From Chamaea fasciata (Eukaryota; Chordata; Aves; Passeriformes; Sylviidae), in NCBI GenBank assembly GCA_029207755.1, contig JARCOQ010000198.1:1-64000 (forward strand): a DNA stretch of 64,000 bases. Direction: 5' to 3'. Both the position numbers and the translations under genes were made by a program. Below are positions 1-13,800 of this stretch, in pieces; the stretch's first letter is position 1; the number at the start of each line of letters is the position of its first letter. Under the pieces are notes generated by a model, which was not told where the DNA came from, made no database searches, and saw nothing but the letters and a program-made list of their open reading frames with translations.

Positions 1-67
1 CGCGATGCAAGCTGCCACAATCTGGAAGACTAGTTTCCCTTGAAAAGCCAAAGGCCTACTACAAACT
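1..67. repeat. Partial monomer at left edge
   Basis: These 67 bases are the 3' end of a monomer (from about m125). They open CGCGATGCAAGC and include GACTAGTTTCCC and TTGAAAAGCC. This matches the monomer type in domain 1 that carries CTTCGCGATG, so the array continues to the left of the window. Confidence 0.9.
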
Positions 68-3000
68 GACATCAGGCACCTGGGCAGCTGACTTTACTTA
101 CCCCTGGAAACAGGCCATTATTTGTGCCCAACTCCCTCTGCCAGGCACCTGGCCTCGGCCACCTACAATCCCGAATGGAACAGGATTTCTTCCAGATGCA
201 AGCTGTCACAAACTGGAAGACTAGTTCCCCTTGAAAAGCCAAAGGCCTACTACAAACTGACATCAGGCACCTGGGCAGCTGACTTTACTTACCCCTGGAA
301 ACAGGCCATCATTTGTGCCCAACTCCCTCTGCCGGGCACCAGGCCTCGGCCACCTACAATCCCAAACGGAACAGGATTTCTTCAAGATGCAAGCTGCCAC
401 AAGCTGGAAGCCTGGCTTCTCTTGGAGGGCCAAAGGCCTCCTACAAACTGACATCAGGCACCTGGGCAGCTAACTTTACTTACCCCTGGAAACAGGCCAT
501 CCTTTGTGCCCAATTTCCTTTGCCGGGCACCTGGCCTTGGCCACCTACAATCCCGAATGGAACAGGATTTCTTCCAGATGCAAGCTGCCACAAGCTGGAA
601 GCCAGGCTTCTCATGGAGGGCCAAAGGCCTGCTACAAACTGACATCAGACACCTGGGCAGCTGACTTTACTAACCCCTTGAAACAGGCCATCCTTTGTTC
701 CCTACTCCTTCAGCAGGGCACCCGGCTCCGGCCACCTACAATCCCAAACGTAACAGGATTTCTTCCAGATGCAAGCTGCCACAAGCTGGAAGCCTGGCTT
801 CCCTTGGAGGGCCAAAGGCCTCCTACAAACTGACATCAGGCACCTGGGCAGCTGACTTTACTTACCCCTGGAAACAGGCCATCCTTTGTGACCAACTCCC
901 TCTGCCGGGCACCCGGCTTCGGGAACCTACCATCTTGAACGGAATAGGATTTTTTTCCAGATGCAAGCTGCCACAAACTGGAAGACTAGCTTCCCTTGGA
1001 GGGCCAAAGGCCTCCTACAAACTGACATCAGGCACCTGGGCAGCTGACTTTACTTACCCCTGGAAACAGGCCATCTTTGTGCCCAACTCCCTCTGCCCGA
1101 CACCAGGCCTCGGCAACCTACAATCCCGAACGGAACAGGATTTCTTCGCGATGCAAGCTGCCACAATCTGGAAGACTAGTTTCCCTTGAAAAGCCAAAGG
1201 CCTCCTACAAACTGACATCAGGCAGCTGGGCAGCTGACTTTACTTACCCCTGGAAACAGGCCATCATTTGTGCCCAACTCCCTCTGCCGGGCACCAGGCC
1301 TCGGCCACCTACGATCCCAAATGGAACAGGATTTCTTCAAGATGCAAGCTACCACAAGCTGGAAGTCTGGCTTCCCTTGGAGGGCCAAAGGCCTCCTACA
1401 AACTGACATCAGGCACCTGGGCAGCTGACTTTACTTACCCCTGGAAACAGGCCATCATTTGTGCCCAACTCCCTCTGCCAGGCACCTGGCCTCGGCCACC
1501 TACAATCCCGAACGGAACAGGATTTCTTCCAGATGCAAGTTGCCACAAGCTGGAAGCCAGGCTTCTCATGGAGCGCCAAAGGCCTGCTACAAACTGACAT
1601 CAGGAACCTGGGCAGCTGACTTTACTAACCCCTGGAAACAGGCCATCATTTGTTCCCTACTCCCTCAGCAGGGCACCCGGCTCCGGACACCTACAATCCC
1701 GAACGAAACAGGATTTCTTCCAGATGCAAGCTGCCACAAGCTGGAAGCATTGGCTTCCCTTGGAGGGCCAAAGGCCTTCTACAAACTGACATCAGGCACC
1801 TGGGCAGCTGACTTTACTAACCCCTGGAAACAGGCCATCATTTGTGCCCAACTCCCTCTGCCAGGCACCTGGCCTCGGCCACCTACAATCCCGAATGGAA
1901 CAGGATTTCTTCCAGATGCAAGCTGCCACAAACTGGAAGACTAGTTCCCCTTGAAAAGCCAAAGGCCTGCTACAAACTGACATCAGGCACCTGGGCAGCT
2001 GACTTTACTTACCCCTGGAAACAGGCCATCATTTGTGCCCAACTCCCTCTGCCGGGCACCAGGCCTCGGCCACCTACAATCCCAAACGGAACAGGATTTC
2101 TTTAAGATGCAAGCTGCCACAAGCTGGAAGCCTGGCTTCTCTTGGAGGGCCAAAGGCCTCCTACAAACTGACATCAGGCACCTGGGCAGCTAACTTTACT
2201 TACCCCTGGAAACAGGCCATCCTTTGTGCCCAATTTCCTTTGCCGGGCACCTGGCCTTGGCCACCTACAATCCCGAACGGAACAGGATTTCTTCCAGATG
2301 CAAGCTGCCACAAGGTGGAAGCCAGGCTTCTCATGGAGGGCCAAAGGCCTGCTACAAACTGACATCAGACACCTGGGCAGCTGACTTTACTAACCCTTGG
2401 AAACAGGCGATCATTTGTTCCCGACTCCCTCAGCAGGGCACCCGGTTCCGGACACCTACAATCCCGAACGAAACAGGATTTCTTCCAGATGCAAGCTGCC
2501 ACAAGCTGGAAGCCTGGCTTCCCTTGGAGGGCCAAAGGCCTCCTACAAACTGACATCAGGCACCTGGGCAGCTGACTTTACTTAGCCCTGGAAACAGGCC
2601 ATCCTTTGTGCCCAATTTCCTCTGCCGGGCACCTGGCCTCGGCCACCTACAATCCCGAACGGAACAGGATTTCTTCCAGATGCAAGCTGCCACAAGCTGG
2701 AAGCCTGGCTTCCCATGGAGGGCCAAAGGCCTTCTACAAACTGACATCAGGCACCGGGGCAGCTGACTTTACTTCCCCCTGGAAACAGGCCATCCTTTGT
2801 GCCCAACTCCCTCTGTCAGGCACCTGGCCTCGGCCACCTACATTCCCGAGCAGAACAGCATTTCTTCAAGATGCAAGCTGCCACAAACTGGAAGACTAGC
2901 TTCCCTTGCAGGGCTAAAGGCCTTCTACAAACTGACATCAGGCACCTGGGATGCTGAATTTTATTTACCCCTGGAAACAGGCCATCTTTGTGCCCAACTC

Positions 3001-6000
3001 CCTCTGCCGGGCACCTGGCCTCGGCCACCTACAATCCCGAATGGAACAGGATTTCTTCCAGATGCAAGCTGCCACAATCTGGAAGACTAGTTTCCCTTGA
3101 AAAGCCAAAAGCCTCCTACATACTGACATCAGGCACCTGGGCAGCTGACTTTACTTACCCCTGGAAACAGGCCATCATTTGTGCCCAACTCCCTCTGCCG
3201 GGCACCAGGCCTCGGCCACCTACAATCCCAAACGGAACAGGATTTCTTCCAGATGCAAGCTGCCACAAGCTGGAAGCCTGGCTTCCCTTGGAGGGCCAAA
3301 GGCCTCCTACAAACTGACATCAGGCACCTGGGCAGCTGACTTTACTTACCCCTGGAAACAGGCCGTCCTTTGTGCCCAATTTCCTTTGCCGGGCACCTGG
3401 CCTTGGCCACCTACAATCCCGAACGGAACAGGATTTCTTCCAGATGCAAGCTGCCACAAGCTGGAAGCCAGGCTTCTCATGGAGGGCCAAAGGCCTGCTA
3501 CAAACTGACATCAGACACCTGGGCAGCTGACTTTACTTACCCCTGGAAACAGGCCATCCTTTGTTCCCAACTCCCTTAGCCGGACACCAGGCCTCGGCCA
3601 CCTACGATCCCAAACGGAACAGGATTTCTTCCAGATGCAAGCTGCCACAAACTGGAAGCCTGGCTGCTCTTGGAGGGCCAATGGCCTCCTACAAACTGAC
3701 ATCAGGCACCTGGGCAGCTGACTTTACTTACCCCTGGAAACAGGCCATCATTTGTGCCCAACTCCCTCTGCCGGGCACCAGGCCTCGGCCACCTACAATC
3801 CAAAACAGAACAGGATTTCTTCCAGATGCAAGCTGCCACAAGCTGGAAGACTTGCTTCCCTTGGAGGGCCAAAGGCCTCCTACAAACTGACATCAGGCAC
3901 CTGGGCAGCTGACTTTACTTACCCCTGGAAACAGGCCATCATTTGTGCCCAACTCCCTCTGCCGGGCACCTGGCCTCGGCCACCTACAATCCCGAATGGA
4001 ACAGGATTTCTTCCAGATGCAAGCTGCCACAAGCTGGAAGCCTGGCTTCCCATGGAGGGCCAAAGGCCTCCTACAAACTGACATCAGGCACCTGGGCAGC
4101 TAACTTTACTTACCCCTGGAAACAGGCCATCCTTTGTTCCCAACTCCCTCTGCCGGGCACCTGGCCTCGGCCACCTACAATCCTGAACGGAATAGGATTT
4201 CTTCCCGATGCAAGATGCCACAAACTGGAAGACTAGCTTCCCTTGGAGGGCCAAAGGCCTCCTACAAACTGACATCAGGCACCTGGGCAGCTGACTTTAC
4301 TTACCCCTGGAAACAGGCCATCTTTGTGCCCAACTCCCTCTGCCGGGCACCTGGCCTCGGCCACCTACAATCCCGAATGGAACAGGATTTCTTCCAGATG
4401 CAAGCTGCCACAAACTGGAAGACTAGTTTCCCTTGAAGGGCCAAAGGCCTCCTACAAACTGACATCAGGCACCTGGGCAGCTGACTTTACTTACCCCTGG
4501 AAACAGGCGATCATTTGTGCCCAACTCCCTCTGCCGGGCACCTGGCCTCAGCCACCTACAATCCCAAACGGAACAGGATTTCTTCCAGATGCAAGCTGCC
4601 ACAAGCTGGAAGCCTGGCTTCCCTTGGATGGCCAAAGGCCTCCTACAAACTGACATCAGGCACCTGGGCAGCTGACTTTACTTACCCCTGGAAACAGGCC
4701 ATCATTTGTGCCCAACTCCCTCTGCCAGGCACCTGGCCTCGGCCACCTACAATCCCGAATGGAACAGGATTTCTTCGCGATGCAAGCTGCCACAAACTGG
4801 AAGACTAGTTTCCCTTGAAAAGCCAAAGGCCTCCTACAAACTGACATCAGGCACCTGGGCAGCTGACTTTACTTACCCCTGGAAACAGGCCATCATTTTT
4901 GCCCAACTCCCTCTGCCGGGCACCAGGCCTCGGCCACCTACAATCCCAAACGGAACAGGATTTCTTCCAGATGCAAGCTGCCACAAGCTGGAAGCCTGGC
5001 TTCCCTTGGAGGGCCAAAGGCCTCCTACAAACTGACATCAGGCACCTGGGCAGCTGACTTTACTTACCCCTGGAAACAGGCCGTCCTTTGTGCCCAATTT
5101 CCTTTGCCGGGCACCTGGCCTTGGCCACCTACAATCCCGAACGGAACAGGATTTCTTCCAGATGCAAGCTGCCACAAGCTGGAAGCCAGGCTTCTCATGG
5201 AGGGCCAAAGGCCTGCTACAAACTGACATCAGACACCTGGGCAGCTGACTTTACTAACCCTTGGAAACAGGCCATCATTTGTTCCCTACTCCCTCAGCAG
5301 GGCACCCGGCTCCGGACACCTACAATCCCGAACGAAACAGGATTTCTTCCAGATGCAAGCTGCCACAAGCTGGAAGCCTGGCTTCCCTTGGAGGGCCAAA
5401 GGCCTCCTACAAACTGACATCAGGCACCTGGGCAGCTAACTTTACTTAGCCCTGGAAACAGGCCATCATTTGTGCCCAATTTCCTCTGCCGGGCACCTGG
5501 CCTCGGCCACCTACAATCCCGAACGGAACAGGATTTCTTCCAGATGCAAGGTGCCACAAGCTGGAAGCCTGACTTCCCATGGAGGGCCAAAGGCCTTCTA
5601 CAAACTGACATCAGGCACCTGGGCAGCTGACTTTACTTCCCCCTGGAAACAGGCCATCCTTTGTGCCCAACTCCCTCTGCCAGGCACCTGGCCTCGGCCA
5701 CGTACATTCCTGAGCAGAACAGCATTTCTTCAAGATGCAAGCTGCCACAAACTGGAAGACTAGCTTCTCTTGGAGGGCCAAAGGCCTCCTACAAACTGAC
5801 ACCAGGCACCTGGGCAGCTAACTTTACTTACCCCTGGAAACAGGCCATCCTTTGTTCCCAACTCCCTCTGCCGGGCACCAGGCCTCGGCCACCTACAATC
5901 CCGAACGGAACAGCATTTCTTCCAGATGCAAGCTGCCACAAGCTGGAAGCCAGGCTTCCCATGGAGGGCCAAAGGCCTGCTACAAACTGACATCAGACAC

Positions 6001-7898
6001 CTGGGCAGCTGACTTTACTTACCCCTGGAAACAGGCCATCATTTGTGCCCAACTCCCTCTGCCGGGCACCTGACCTCGGCCACCTACAATCATGAGCAGA
6101 ACAGCATTTTTTCCAGATGCAAGCTGCCACAAACTGGAAGACTAGCTTCCCTTGGAGGGCCAAAGGCCTCCTACAAACTGACATCAGGCACCTGGGCAGC
6201 TAACTTTTCTTACCCCTGGAAACAGGCCATCCTTTGTTCCCAACTCCCTCTGCCGGGCACCTGGCCTCAGCCACCTACAATCCCGAACGGAACAGGATTT
6301 CTTCCAGATGCAAGCTGCCACAAACTGGAAGACTTGCTTCCCTTGCAGGGCTAAAGGCCTCCTACAAACTGACATCAGGCACCTGGGCAGCTGACTTTAC
6401 TTACCCCTGGAAACAGGCCATCCTTTGTGCCCAACTCCCTCTGCCGGGCACCTGGCCTCGGCCACCTACAATCCCGAATGGAATAGTATTTCTTCCAGAT
6501 GCAAGCTGCCACAAACTGAAAGACTAGTTTCCCTTGAAGGGCCAAAGGCCTCCTACAAACTGACATCAGGCACCTGGGCAGCTGACTTTACTTACCCCTG
6601 GAAACAGGCCATCATTTGTGCCCAACTCCCTCTGCCGGGCACCAGGCCTCGGCCACCTACAATCCCAAACGGAACAGGATTTCTTCCAGATGCAAGCTGC
6701 CACAAGCTGGAAGCCTGGCTTCCCTTGGAGGGCCAAAGGCCTCCTACAAACTGACATCAGGCACCTGGGCAGCTGACTTTACTTACCCCTGGAAACAGGC
6801 CATCCTTTCTGACCAACTCCCTCTGCCGGGCACCTGGCCTCGGCCACCTACAATCTTGAACGGAATAGGATTTTTTCCAGATGGAAGCTGCATTGAACAG
6901 GAAGACTAACATCACTTGGAGAGCCAAAGGCCTGCTACAAACTGACATCAGGCACCTGGGCAGCTGACTTTACTTACCCCTGGAAACAGGTTCTCATTTG
7001 TGCCCAACTCCCACATCCGGGCACCAGGCCTCGGTCACCTACGATCCCAAACGGAACAGGATTTCTTCCAGATGCAAGCTGCCACAAGCTGGAAGCCTGG
7101 CTTCCCATGGAGGGCCAAAGGCCTACTACAAACTGACATCAGGCACCTGGGCAGCTGACTTTACTTACCCCTGGAAACAGGCCATCCTTTGTTCCCAACT
7201 CCTGCAGCAGGGCACCTGGCCTCGGCCACGTATAATCCCAAACGGAACAGGATTTCTTCAAGATGCAAGCTGCCACAAGCTGGAAGCCTGGCTTCCCATG
7301 GAGGGCCAAAGGCCTGCTACAAACTGATTCAAGGCACCTGGGCAGCTGACTTTACTAACCCCTGGAAACAGGCCATCATTTGTGCCCAACTCCCTCTGCA
7401 GGGCACCTGGCCTCGGCCACCTTCAATCCCGAATGGAACAGGATTTCTTCCAGATGCAAGCAGCCACAAACTGGTAGACTTGCTTCCCTTGGATGGCCAA
7501 AGGCCTCCTACAAACTGACATCAGGCACCTGGGCAGCTGACTTTACTAACCCTTGGAAACAGGCCATCATTTGTTCCCTACTCCCTCAGCAGGGCACCCG
7601 GCTCCGGACACCTACAATCCCGAACGAAACAGGATTTCTTCCAGATGCAAGCTGCCACAAGTTTGAAGCCTGGCTTCCCTTGGAGGGCCAAAGGCCTCCT
7701 ACAAACTGACATCAGGCACCTGGGCAGCTGACTTTACTTCCCCCTGGAAACAGGCCATCCTTTGTTCCCATCTCCCTCTGCCGGGCACCCGGCCTCGGCC
7801 ACCTACAATCCCGAACGGAACAGCATTTCTTCCAGATGCAAGCTGCCGCAAGCTGGAAGCCTGGCTTCCCATGGAGGGCCAAAGGCCTGCTAAAAACT
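68..7898. repeat. Higher-order copy A, 41 monomers (7831 bp)
   Basis: The monomer series starting at 68 reappears 7831 bp later (41 x 191), so this is the first copy of a long higher-order unit. Shared rare features include the CCCCTTGAAACAGG monomer near 675 and 8506, the GAAGCATTGGC 192-bp monomer near 1748 and 9769, TTAGCCCTGG near 2583 and 10604, and the ATCATGAGCAG monomer near 6090 and 13538. Relative to copy B it has three extra monomers (about 2552-3124). It also has a three-monomer stretch (6562-7134) where B has a single, different monomer. It contains the only complete divergent C-type monomer (6753-6943) in the first 19 kb. Confidence 0.85.
832..1022. repeat. Half-C monomer (domain 1)
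   Basis: It has GTGACCAACTCC, CGGCTTCGGGAACC, ATCTTGAACGGAATAGG and a run of seven T like a C monomer. It then switches to the ordinary GATGCAAGCTGCCACAAACTGG right half. The copy at 8663-8853 has six T. These look like either an ancestor of C or a mosaic of it. Confidence 0.8.
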
Positions 7899-10800
7899 GA
7901 CATCAGACACCTGGGCAGCTGACTTTACTTACCCCTGGAAACAGGCCATCATTTGTGCCCAACTCCCTCTGCCAGGCACCTGGCCTCGGCCACCTACAAT
8001 CCCGAATGGAACAGGATTTCTTCCAGATGCAAGCTGCCACAAACTAGAAGACTAGTTCCCCTTGAAAAGCCAAAGGCCTACTACAAACAGACATCAGGCA
8101 CCTGGGCAGCTGACTTTACTTACCCCTGGAAACAGGCCATCATTTGTGCCCAACTCCCTCTGCCGGGCACCAGGCCTCGGCCACCTACAATCTCAAACAC
8201 AACAGGATTTCTTCAAGATGCAAGCTGCCACAAGCTGGAAGCCTGGCTTCTCTTGGAGGGCCAAAGGCCTCCTACAAACTGACATCAGGCACCTGGGCAG
8301 CTAACTTTACTTACCCCTGGAAACAGGCCATCCTTTGTGCCCAATTTCCTTTGCCGGGCACCTGGCCTTGGCCACCTACAATCCCGAATGGAACAGGATT
8401 TCTTCCAGATGCAAGCTGCCACAAGCTGGAAGCCAGGCTTCTCATGGAGGGCCAAAGGCCTGCTACAAACTGACATCAGACACCTGGGCAGCTGACTTTA
8501 CTAACCCCTTGAAACAGGCCATCCTTTGTTCCCTACTCCTTCAGCAGGGCACCCGGCTCCGGCCACCTACAATACCAAACGTAACAGGATTTCTTCCAGA
8601 TGCAAGCTGCCACAAGCTGGAAGCCTGGCTTCCCTTGGAGGGCCAAAGGCCTCCTACAAACTGACATCAGGCACCTGGGCAGCTGACTTTACTTACCCCT
8701 GGAAACAGGCCATCCTTTGTGACCAACTCCCTCTGCCGGGCACCCGGCTTCGGGAACCTACCATCTTGAACGGAATAGGATTTTTTCCAGATGCAAGCTG
8801 CCACAAACTGGAAGACTAGCTTCCCTTGGAGGGCCAAAGGCCTCCTACAAACTGACATCAGGCACCTGGGCAGCTGACTTTACTTACCCCTGGAAACAGG
8901 CCATCTTTGTGCCCAACTCCGTCTGCCCGACACCAGGCCTCGGCAACCTACAATCCCGAATGGAACAGGATTTCTTCCAGATGCAATCTGCCACAAACTG
9001 GAAGACTGGTTTCCCATGGAGGGCCAAAGGCCTCCTACAAACTGACATCAGGCACCTGGGCAGCTGACTTTACTTACCCCTGGAAACAGGCCTTCCTTTG
9101 CTCCCAACTCTTTCTGCCGGGCACCTTGCCTCGGACACCTACAATCCCGAACGGAACAGGATTTCTTCGCGATGCAAGCTGCCACAATCTGGAAGACTAG
9201 TTTCCCTTGAAAAGCCAAAGGCCTCCTACAAACTGACATCAGGCAGCTGGGCAGCTGACTTTACTTACCCCTGGAAACAGGCCATCATTTGTGCCCAACT
9301 CCCTCTGCCGGGCACCAGGCCTCGGCCACCTACGATCCCAAATGGAACAGGATTTCTTCAAGATGCAAGCTACCACAAGCTGGAAGTCTGGCTTCCCTTG
9401 GAGGGCCAAAGGCCTCCTACAAACTGACATCAGGCACCTGGGCAGCTGACTTTACTTACCCCTGGAAACAGGCCATCATTTGTGCCCAACTCCCTCTGCC
9501 AGGCACCTGGCCTCGGCCACCTACAATCCCGAATGGAACAGGATTTCTTCCAGATGCAAGCTGCCACAAGCTGGAAGCCAGGCTTCTCATGGAGCGCCAA
9601 AGGCCTGCTACAAACTGACATCAGGCACCTGGGCAGCTGACTTTACTAACCCCTGGAAACAGGCCATCATTTGTTCCCTACTCCCTCAGCAGGGCACCCG
9701 GCTCCGGACACCTACAATCCCGAACGAAACAGGATTTCTTCCAGATGCAAGCTGCCACAAGCTGGAAGCATTGGCTTCCCTTGGAGGGCCAAAGGCCTCC
9801 TACAAACTGACATCAGGCACCTGGGCAGCTGACTTTACTAACCCCTGGAAACAGGCCATCATTTGTGCCCAACTCCCTCTGCCAGGCACCTGGCCTCGGC
9901 CACCTACAATCCCGAATGGAACAGGATTTCTTCCAGATGCAAGCTGCCACAAACTGGAAGACTAGTTCCCCTTGAAAAGCCAAAGGCCTGCTACAAACTG
10001 ACATCAGGCACCTGGGCAGCTGACTTTACTTACCCCTGGAAACAGGCCATCATTTGTGCCCAACTCCCTCTGCCGGGCACCAGGCCTCGGTCACCTACAA
10101 TCCCAAACGGAACAGGATTTCTTCAAGATGCAAGCTGCCACAAGCTGGAAGCCTGGCTTCTCTTGGAGGGCCAAAGGCCTCCTACAAACTGACATCAGGC
10201 ACCTGGGCAGCTAACTTTACTTACCCCTGGAAACAGGCCATCCTTTGTGCCCAATTTCCTTTGCCGGGCACCTGGCCTTGGCCACCTACAATCCCGAACG
10301 GAACAGGATTTCTTCCAGATGCAAGCTGCCACAAGGTGGAAGCCAGGCTTCTCATGGAGGGCCAAAGGCCTGCTACAAACTGACATCAGACACCTGGGCA
10401 GCTGACTTTACTAACCCTTGGAAACAGGCGATCATTTGTTCCCGACTCCCTCAGCAGGGCACCCGGTTCCGGACACCTACAATCCCGAACGAAACAGGAT
10501 TTCTTCCAGATGCAAGCTGCCACAAGCTGGAAGCCTGGCTTCCCTTGGAGGGCCAAAGGCCTCCTACAAACTGACATCAGGCACCTGGGCAGCTGACTTT
10601 ACTTAGCCCTGGAAACAGGCCATCATTTGTGCCCAACTCCCTCTGCCGGGCACCAGGCCTCGGCCACCTACAATCCCAAACGGAACAGGATTTCTTCCAG
10701 ATGCAAGCTGCCACAAGCTGGAAGCCTGGCTTCCCTTGGAGGGCCAAAGGCCTCCTACAAACTGACATCAGGCACCTGGGCAGCTGACTTTACTTACCCC

Positions 10801-13800
10801 TGGAAACAGGCCGTCCTTTGTGCCCAATTTCCTTTGCCGGGCACCTGGCCTTGGCCACCTACAATCCCGAACGGAACAGGATTTCTTCCAGATGCAAGCT
10901 GCCACAAGCTGGAAGCCAGGCTTCTCATGGAGGGCCAAAGGCCTGCTACAAACTGACATCAGACACCTGGGCAGCTGACTTTACTTACCCCTGGAAACAG
11001 GCCATCCTTTGTTCCCAACTCCCTTAGCCGGACACCAGGCCTCGGCCACCTACGATCCCAAACGGAACAGGATTTCTTCCAGATGCAAGCTGCCACAAAC
11101 TGGAAGCCTGGCTGCTCTTGGAGGGCCAATGGCCTCCTACAAACTGACATCAGGCACCTGGGCAGCTGACTTTACTTACCCCTGGAAACAGGCCATCATT
11201 TGTGCCCAACTCCCTCTGCCGGGCACCAGGCCTCGGCCACCTACAATCCAAAACAGAACAGGATTTCTTCCAGATGCAAGCTGCCACAAGCTGGAAGACT
11301 TGCTTCCCTTGGAGGGCCAAAGGCCTCCTACAAACTGACATCAGGCACCTGGGCAGCTGACTTTACTTACCCCTGGAAACAGTCCATCATTTGTGCCCAA
11401 CTCCCTCTGCCGGGCACCTGGCCTCGGCCACCTACAATCCCGAATGGAACAGGATTTCTTCCAGATGCAAGCTGCCACAAGCTGGAAGCCTGGCTTCCCA
11501 TGGAGGGCCAAAGGCCTCCTACAAACTGACATCAGGCACCTGGGCAGCTAACTTTACTTACCCCTGGAAACAGGCCATCCTTTGTTCCCAACTCCCTCTG
11601 CCGGGCACCTGGCCTCGGCCACCTACAATCCTGAACGGAATAGGATTTCTTCCCGATGCAAGCTGCCACAAACTGGAAGACTAGCTTCCCTTGGAGGGCC
11701 AAAGGCCTCCTACAAACTGACATCAGGCACCTGGGCAGCTGACTTTACTTACCCCTGGAAACAGGCCATCTTTGTGCCCAACTCCCTCTGCCGGGCACCT
11801 GGCCTCGGCCACCTACAATCCCGAATGGAACAGGATTTCTTCCAGATGCAAGCTGCCACAAACTGGAAGACTAGTTTCCCTTGAAGGGCCAAAGCCCTCC
11901 TACAAACTGACATCAGGCACCTGGGCAGCTGACTTTACTTACCCCTGGAAACAGGCGATCATTTGTGCCCAACTCCCTCTGCCGGGCACCTGGCCTCAGC
12001 CACCTACAATCCCAAACGGAACAGGATTTCTTCCAGATGCAAGCTGCCACAAGCTGGAAGCCTGGCTTCCCTTGGATGGCCAAAGGCCTCCTACAAACTG
12101 ACATCAGGCACCTGGGCAGCTGACTTTACTTACCCCTGGAAACAGGCCATCATTTGTGCCCAACTCCCTCTGCCAGGCACCTGGCCTCGGCCACCTACAA
12201 TCCCGAATGGAACAGGATTTCTTCGCGATGCAAGCTGCCACAAACTGGAAGACTAGTTTCCCTTGAAAAGCCAAAGGCCTCCTACAAACTGACATCAGGC
12301 AGCTGGGCAGCTGACTTTACTTACCCCTGGAAACAGGCCATCATTTGTGCCCAACTCCCTCTGCCGGGCACCAGGCCTCGGCCACCTACAATCCCAAACG
12401 GAACAGGATTTCTTCCAGATGCAAGCTGCCACAAGCTGGAAGCCTGGCTTCCCTTGGAGGGCCAAAGGCCTCCTACAAACTGACATCAGGCACCTGGGCA
12501 GCTGACTTTACTTACCCCTGTAAACAGGCCGTCCTTTGTGCCCAATTTCCTTTGCCGGGCACCTGGCCTTGGCCACCTACAATCCCGAACGGAACAGGAT
12601 TTCTTCCAGATGCAAGCTGCCACAAGCTGGAAGCCAGGCTTCTCATGGAGGGCCAAAGGCCTGCTACAAACTGACATCAGACACCTGGGCAGCTGACTTT
12701 ACTAACCCTTGGAAACAGGCCATCATTTGTTCCCTACTCCCTCAGCAGGGCACCCGGCTCCGGACACCTACAATCCCGAACGAAACAGGATTTCTTCCAG
12801 ATGCAAGCTGCCACAAGCTGGAAGCCTGGCTTCCCTTGGATGGCCAAAGGCCTCCTACAAACTGACATCAGGCACCTGGGCAGCTAACTTTACTTAGCCC
12901 TGGAAACAGGCCATCATTTGTGCCCAATTTCCTCTGCCGGGCACCTGGCCTCGGCCACCTACAATCCCGAACGGAACAGGATTTCTTCCAGATGCAAGGT
13001 GCCACAAGCTGGAAGCCTGACTTCCCATGGAGGGCCAAAGGCCTTCTACAAACTGACATCAGGCACCTGGGCAGCTGACTTTACTTCCCCCTGGAAACAG
13101 GCCATCCTTTGTGCCCAACTCCCTCTGCCAGGCACCTGGCCTCGGCCACGTACATTCCTGAGCAGAACAGCATTTCTTCAAGATGCAAGCTGCCACAAAC
13201 TGGAAGACTTGCTTCTCTTGGAGGGCCAAAGGCCTCCTACAAACTGACACCAGGCACCTGGGCAGCTAACTTTACTTACCCCTGGAAACAGGCCATCCTT
13301 TGTTCCCAACTCCCTCTGCCGGGCACCAGGCCTCGGCCACCTACAATCCCGAACGGAACAGCATTTCTTCCAGATGCAAGCTGCCACAAGCTGGAAGCCA
13401 GGCTTCCCATGGAGGGCCAAAGGCCTGCTACAAACTGACATCAGACACCTGGGCAGCTGACTTTACTTACCCCTGGAAACAGGCCATCATTTGTGCCCAA
13501 CTCCCTCTGCCGGGCACCTGACCTCGGCCACCTGCAATCATGAGCAGAACAGCATTTCTTCCAGATGCAAGCTGCCACAAACTGGAAGACTAGCTTCCCT
13601 TGGAGGGCCAAAGGCCTCCTACAAACTGACATCAGGCACCTGGGCAGCTAACTTTTCTTACCCCTGGAAACAGGCCATCCTTTGTTCCCAACTCCCTCTG
13701 CCGGGCACCTGGCCTCAGCCACCTACAATCCCGAACGGAACAGGATTTCTTCCAGATGCAAGCTGCCACAAACTGGAAGACTTGCTTCCCTTGCAAGGCT

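Noticed and set aside
72..263. Open frame of 63 codons on the - strand in most monomers, with stop and next start overlapping as TGATG
   Set aside because: The regular stop-start overlap looks like translational coupling. It is simply the CATCA of GACATCAGG read on the other strand once per monomer. Many monomers break the frame without any compensating change, and there is no promoter or splice context.
122..451. Open frames of about 109 codons on the + strand, repeating every 191 bp throughout the window
   Set aside because: They run across monomer borders, overlap one another in different frames because 191 is not a multiple of 3, and change with every satellite variant. The predicted peptides match no family I know. 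They are by-products of a stop-poor GC-rich repeat.
951..960. Run of T near C-type monomers as a polymerase III terminator or poly(A) tail of a retroelement
   Set aside because: The run is only 6-7 T, has no A- and B-box promoter upstream and no retroelement body beside it. It belongs to the monomer variant itself.
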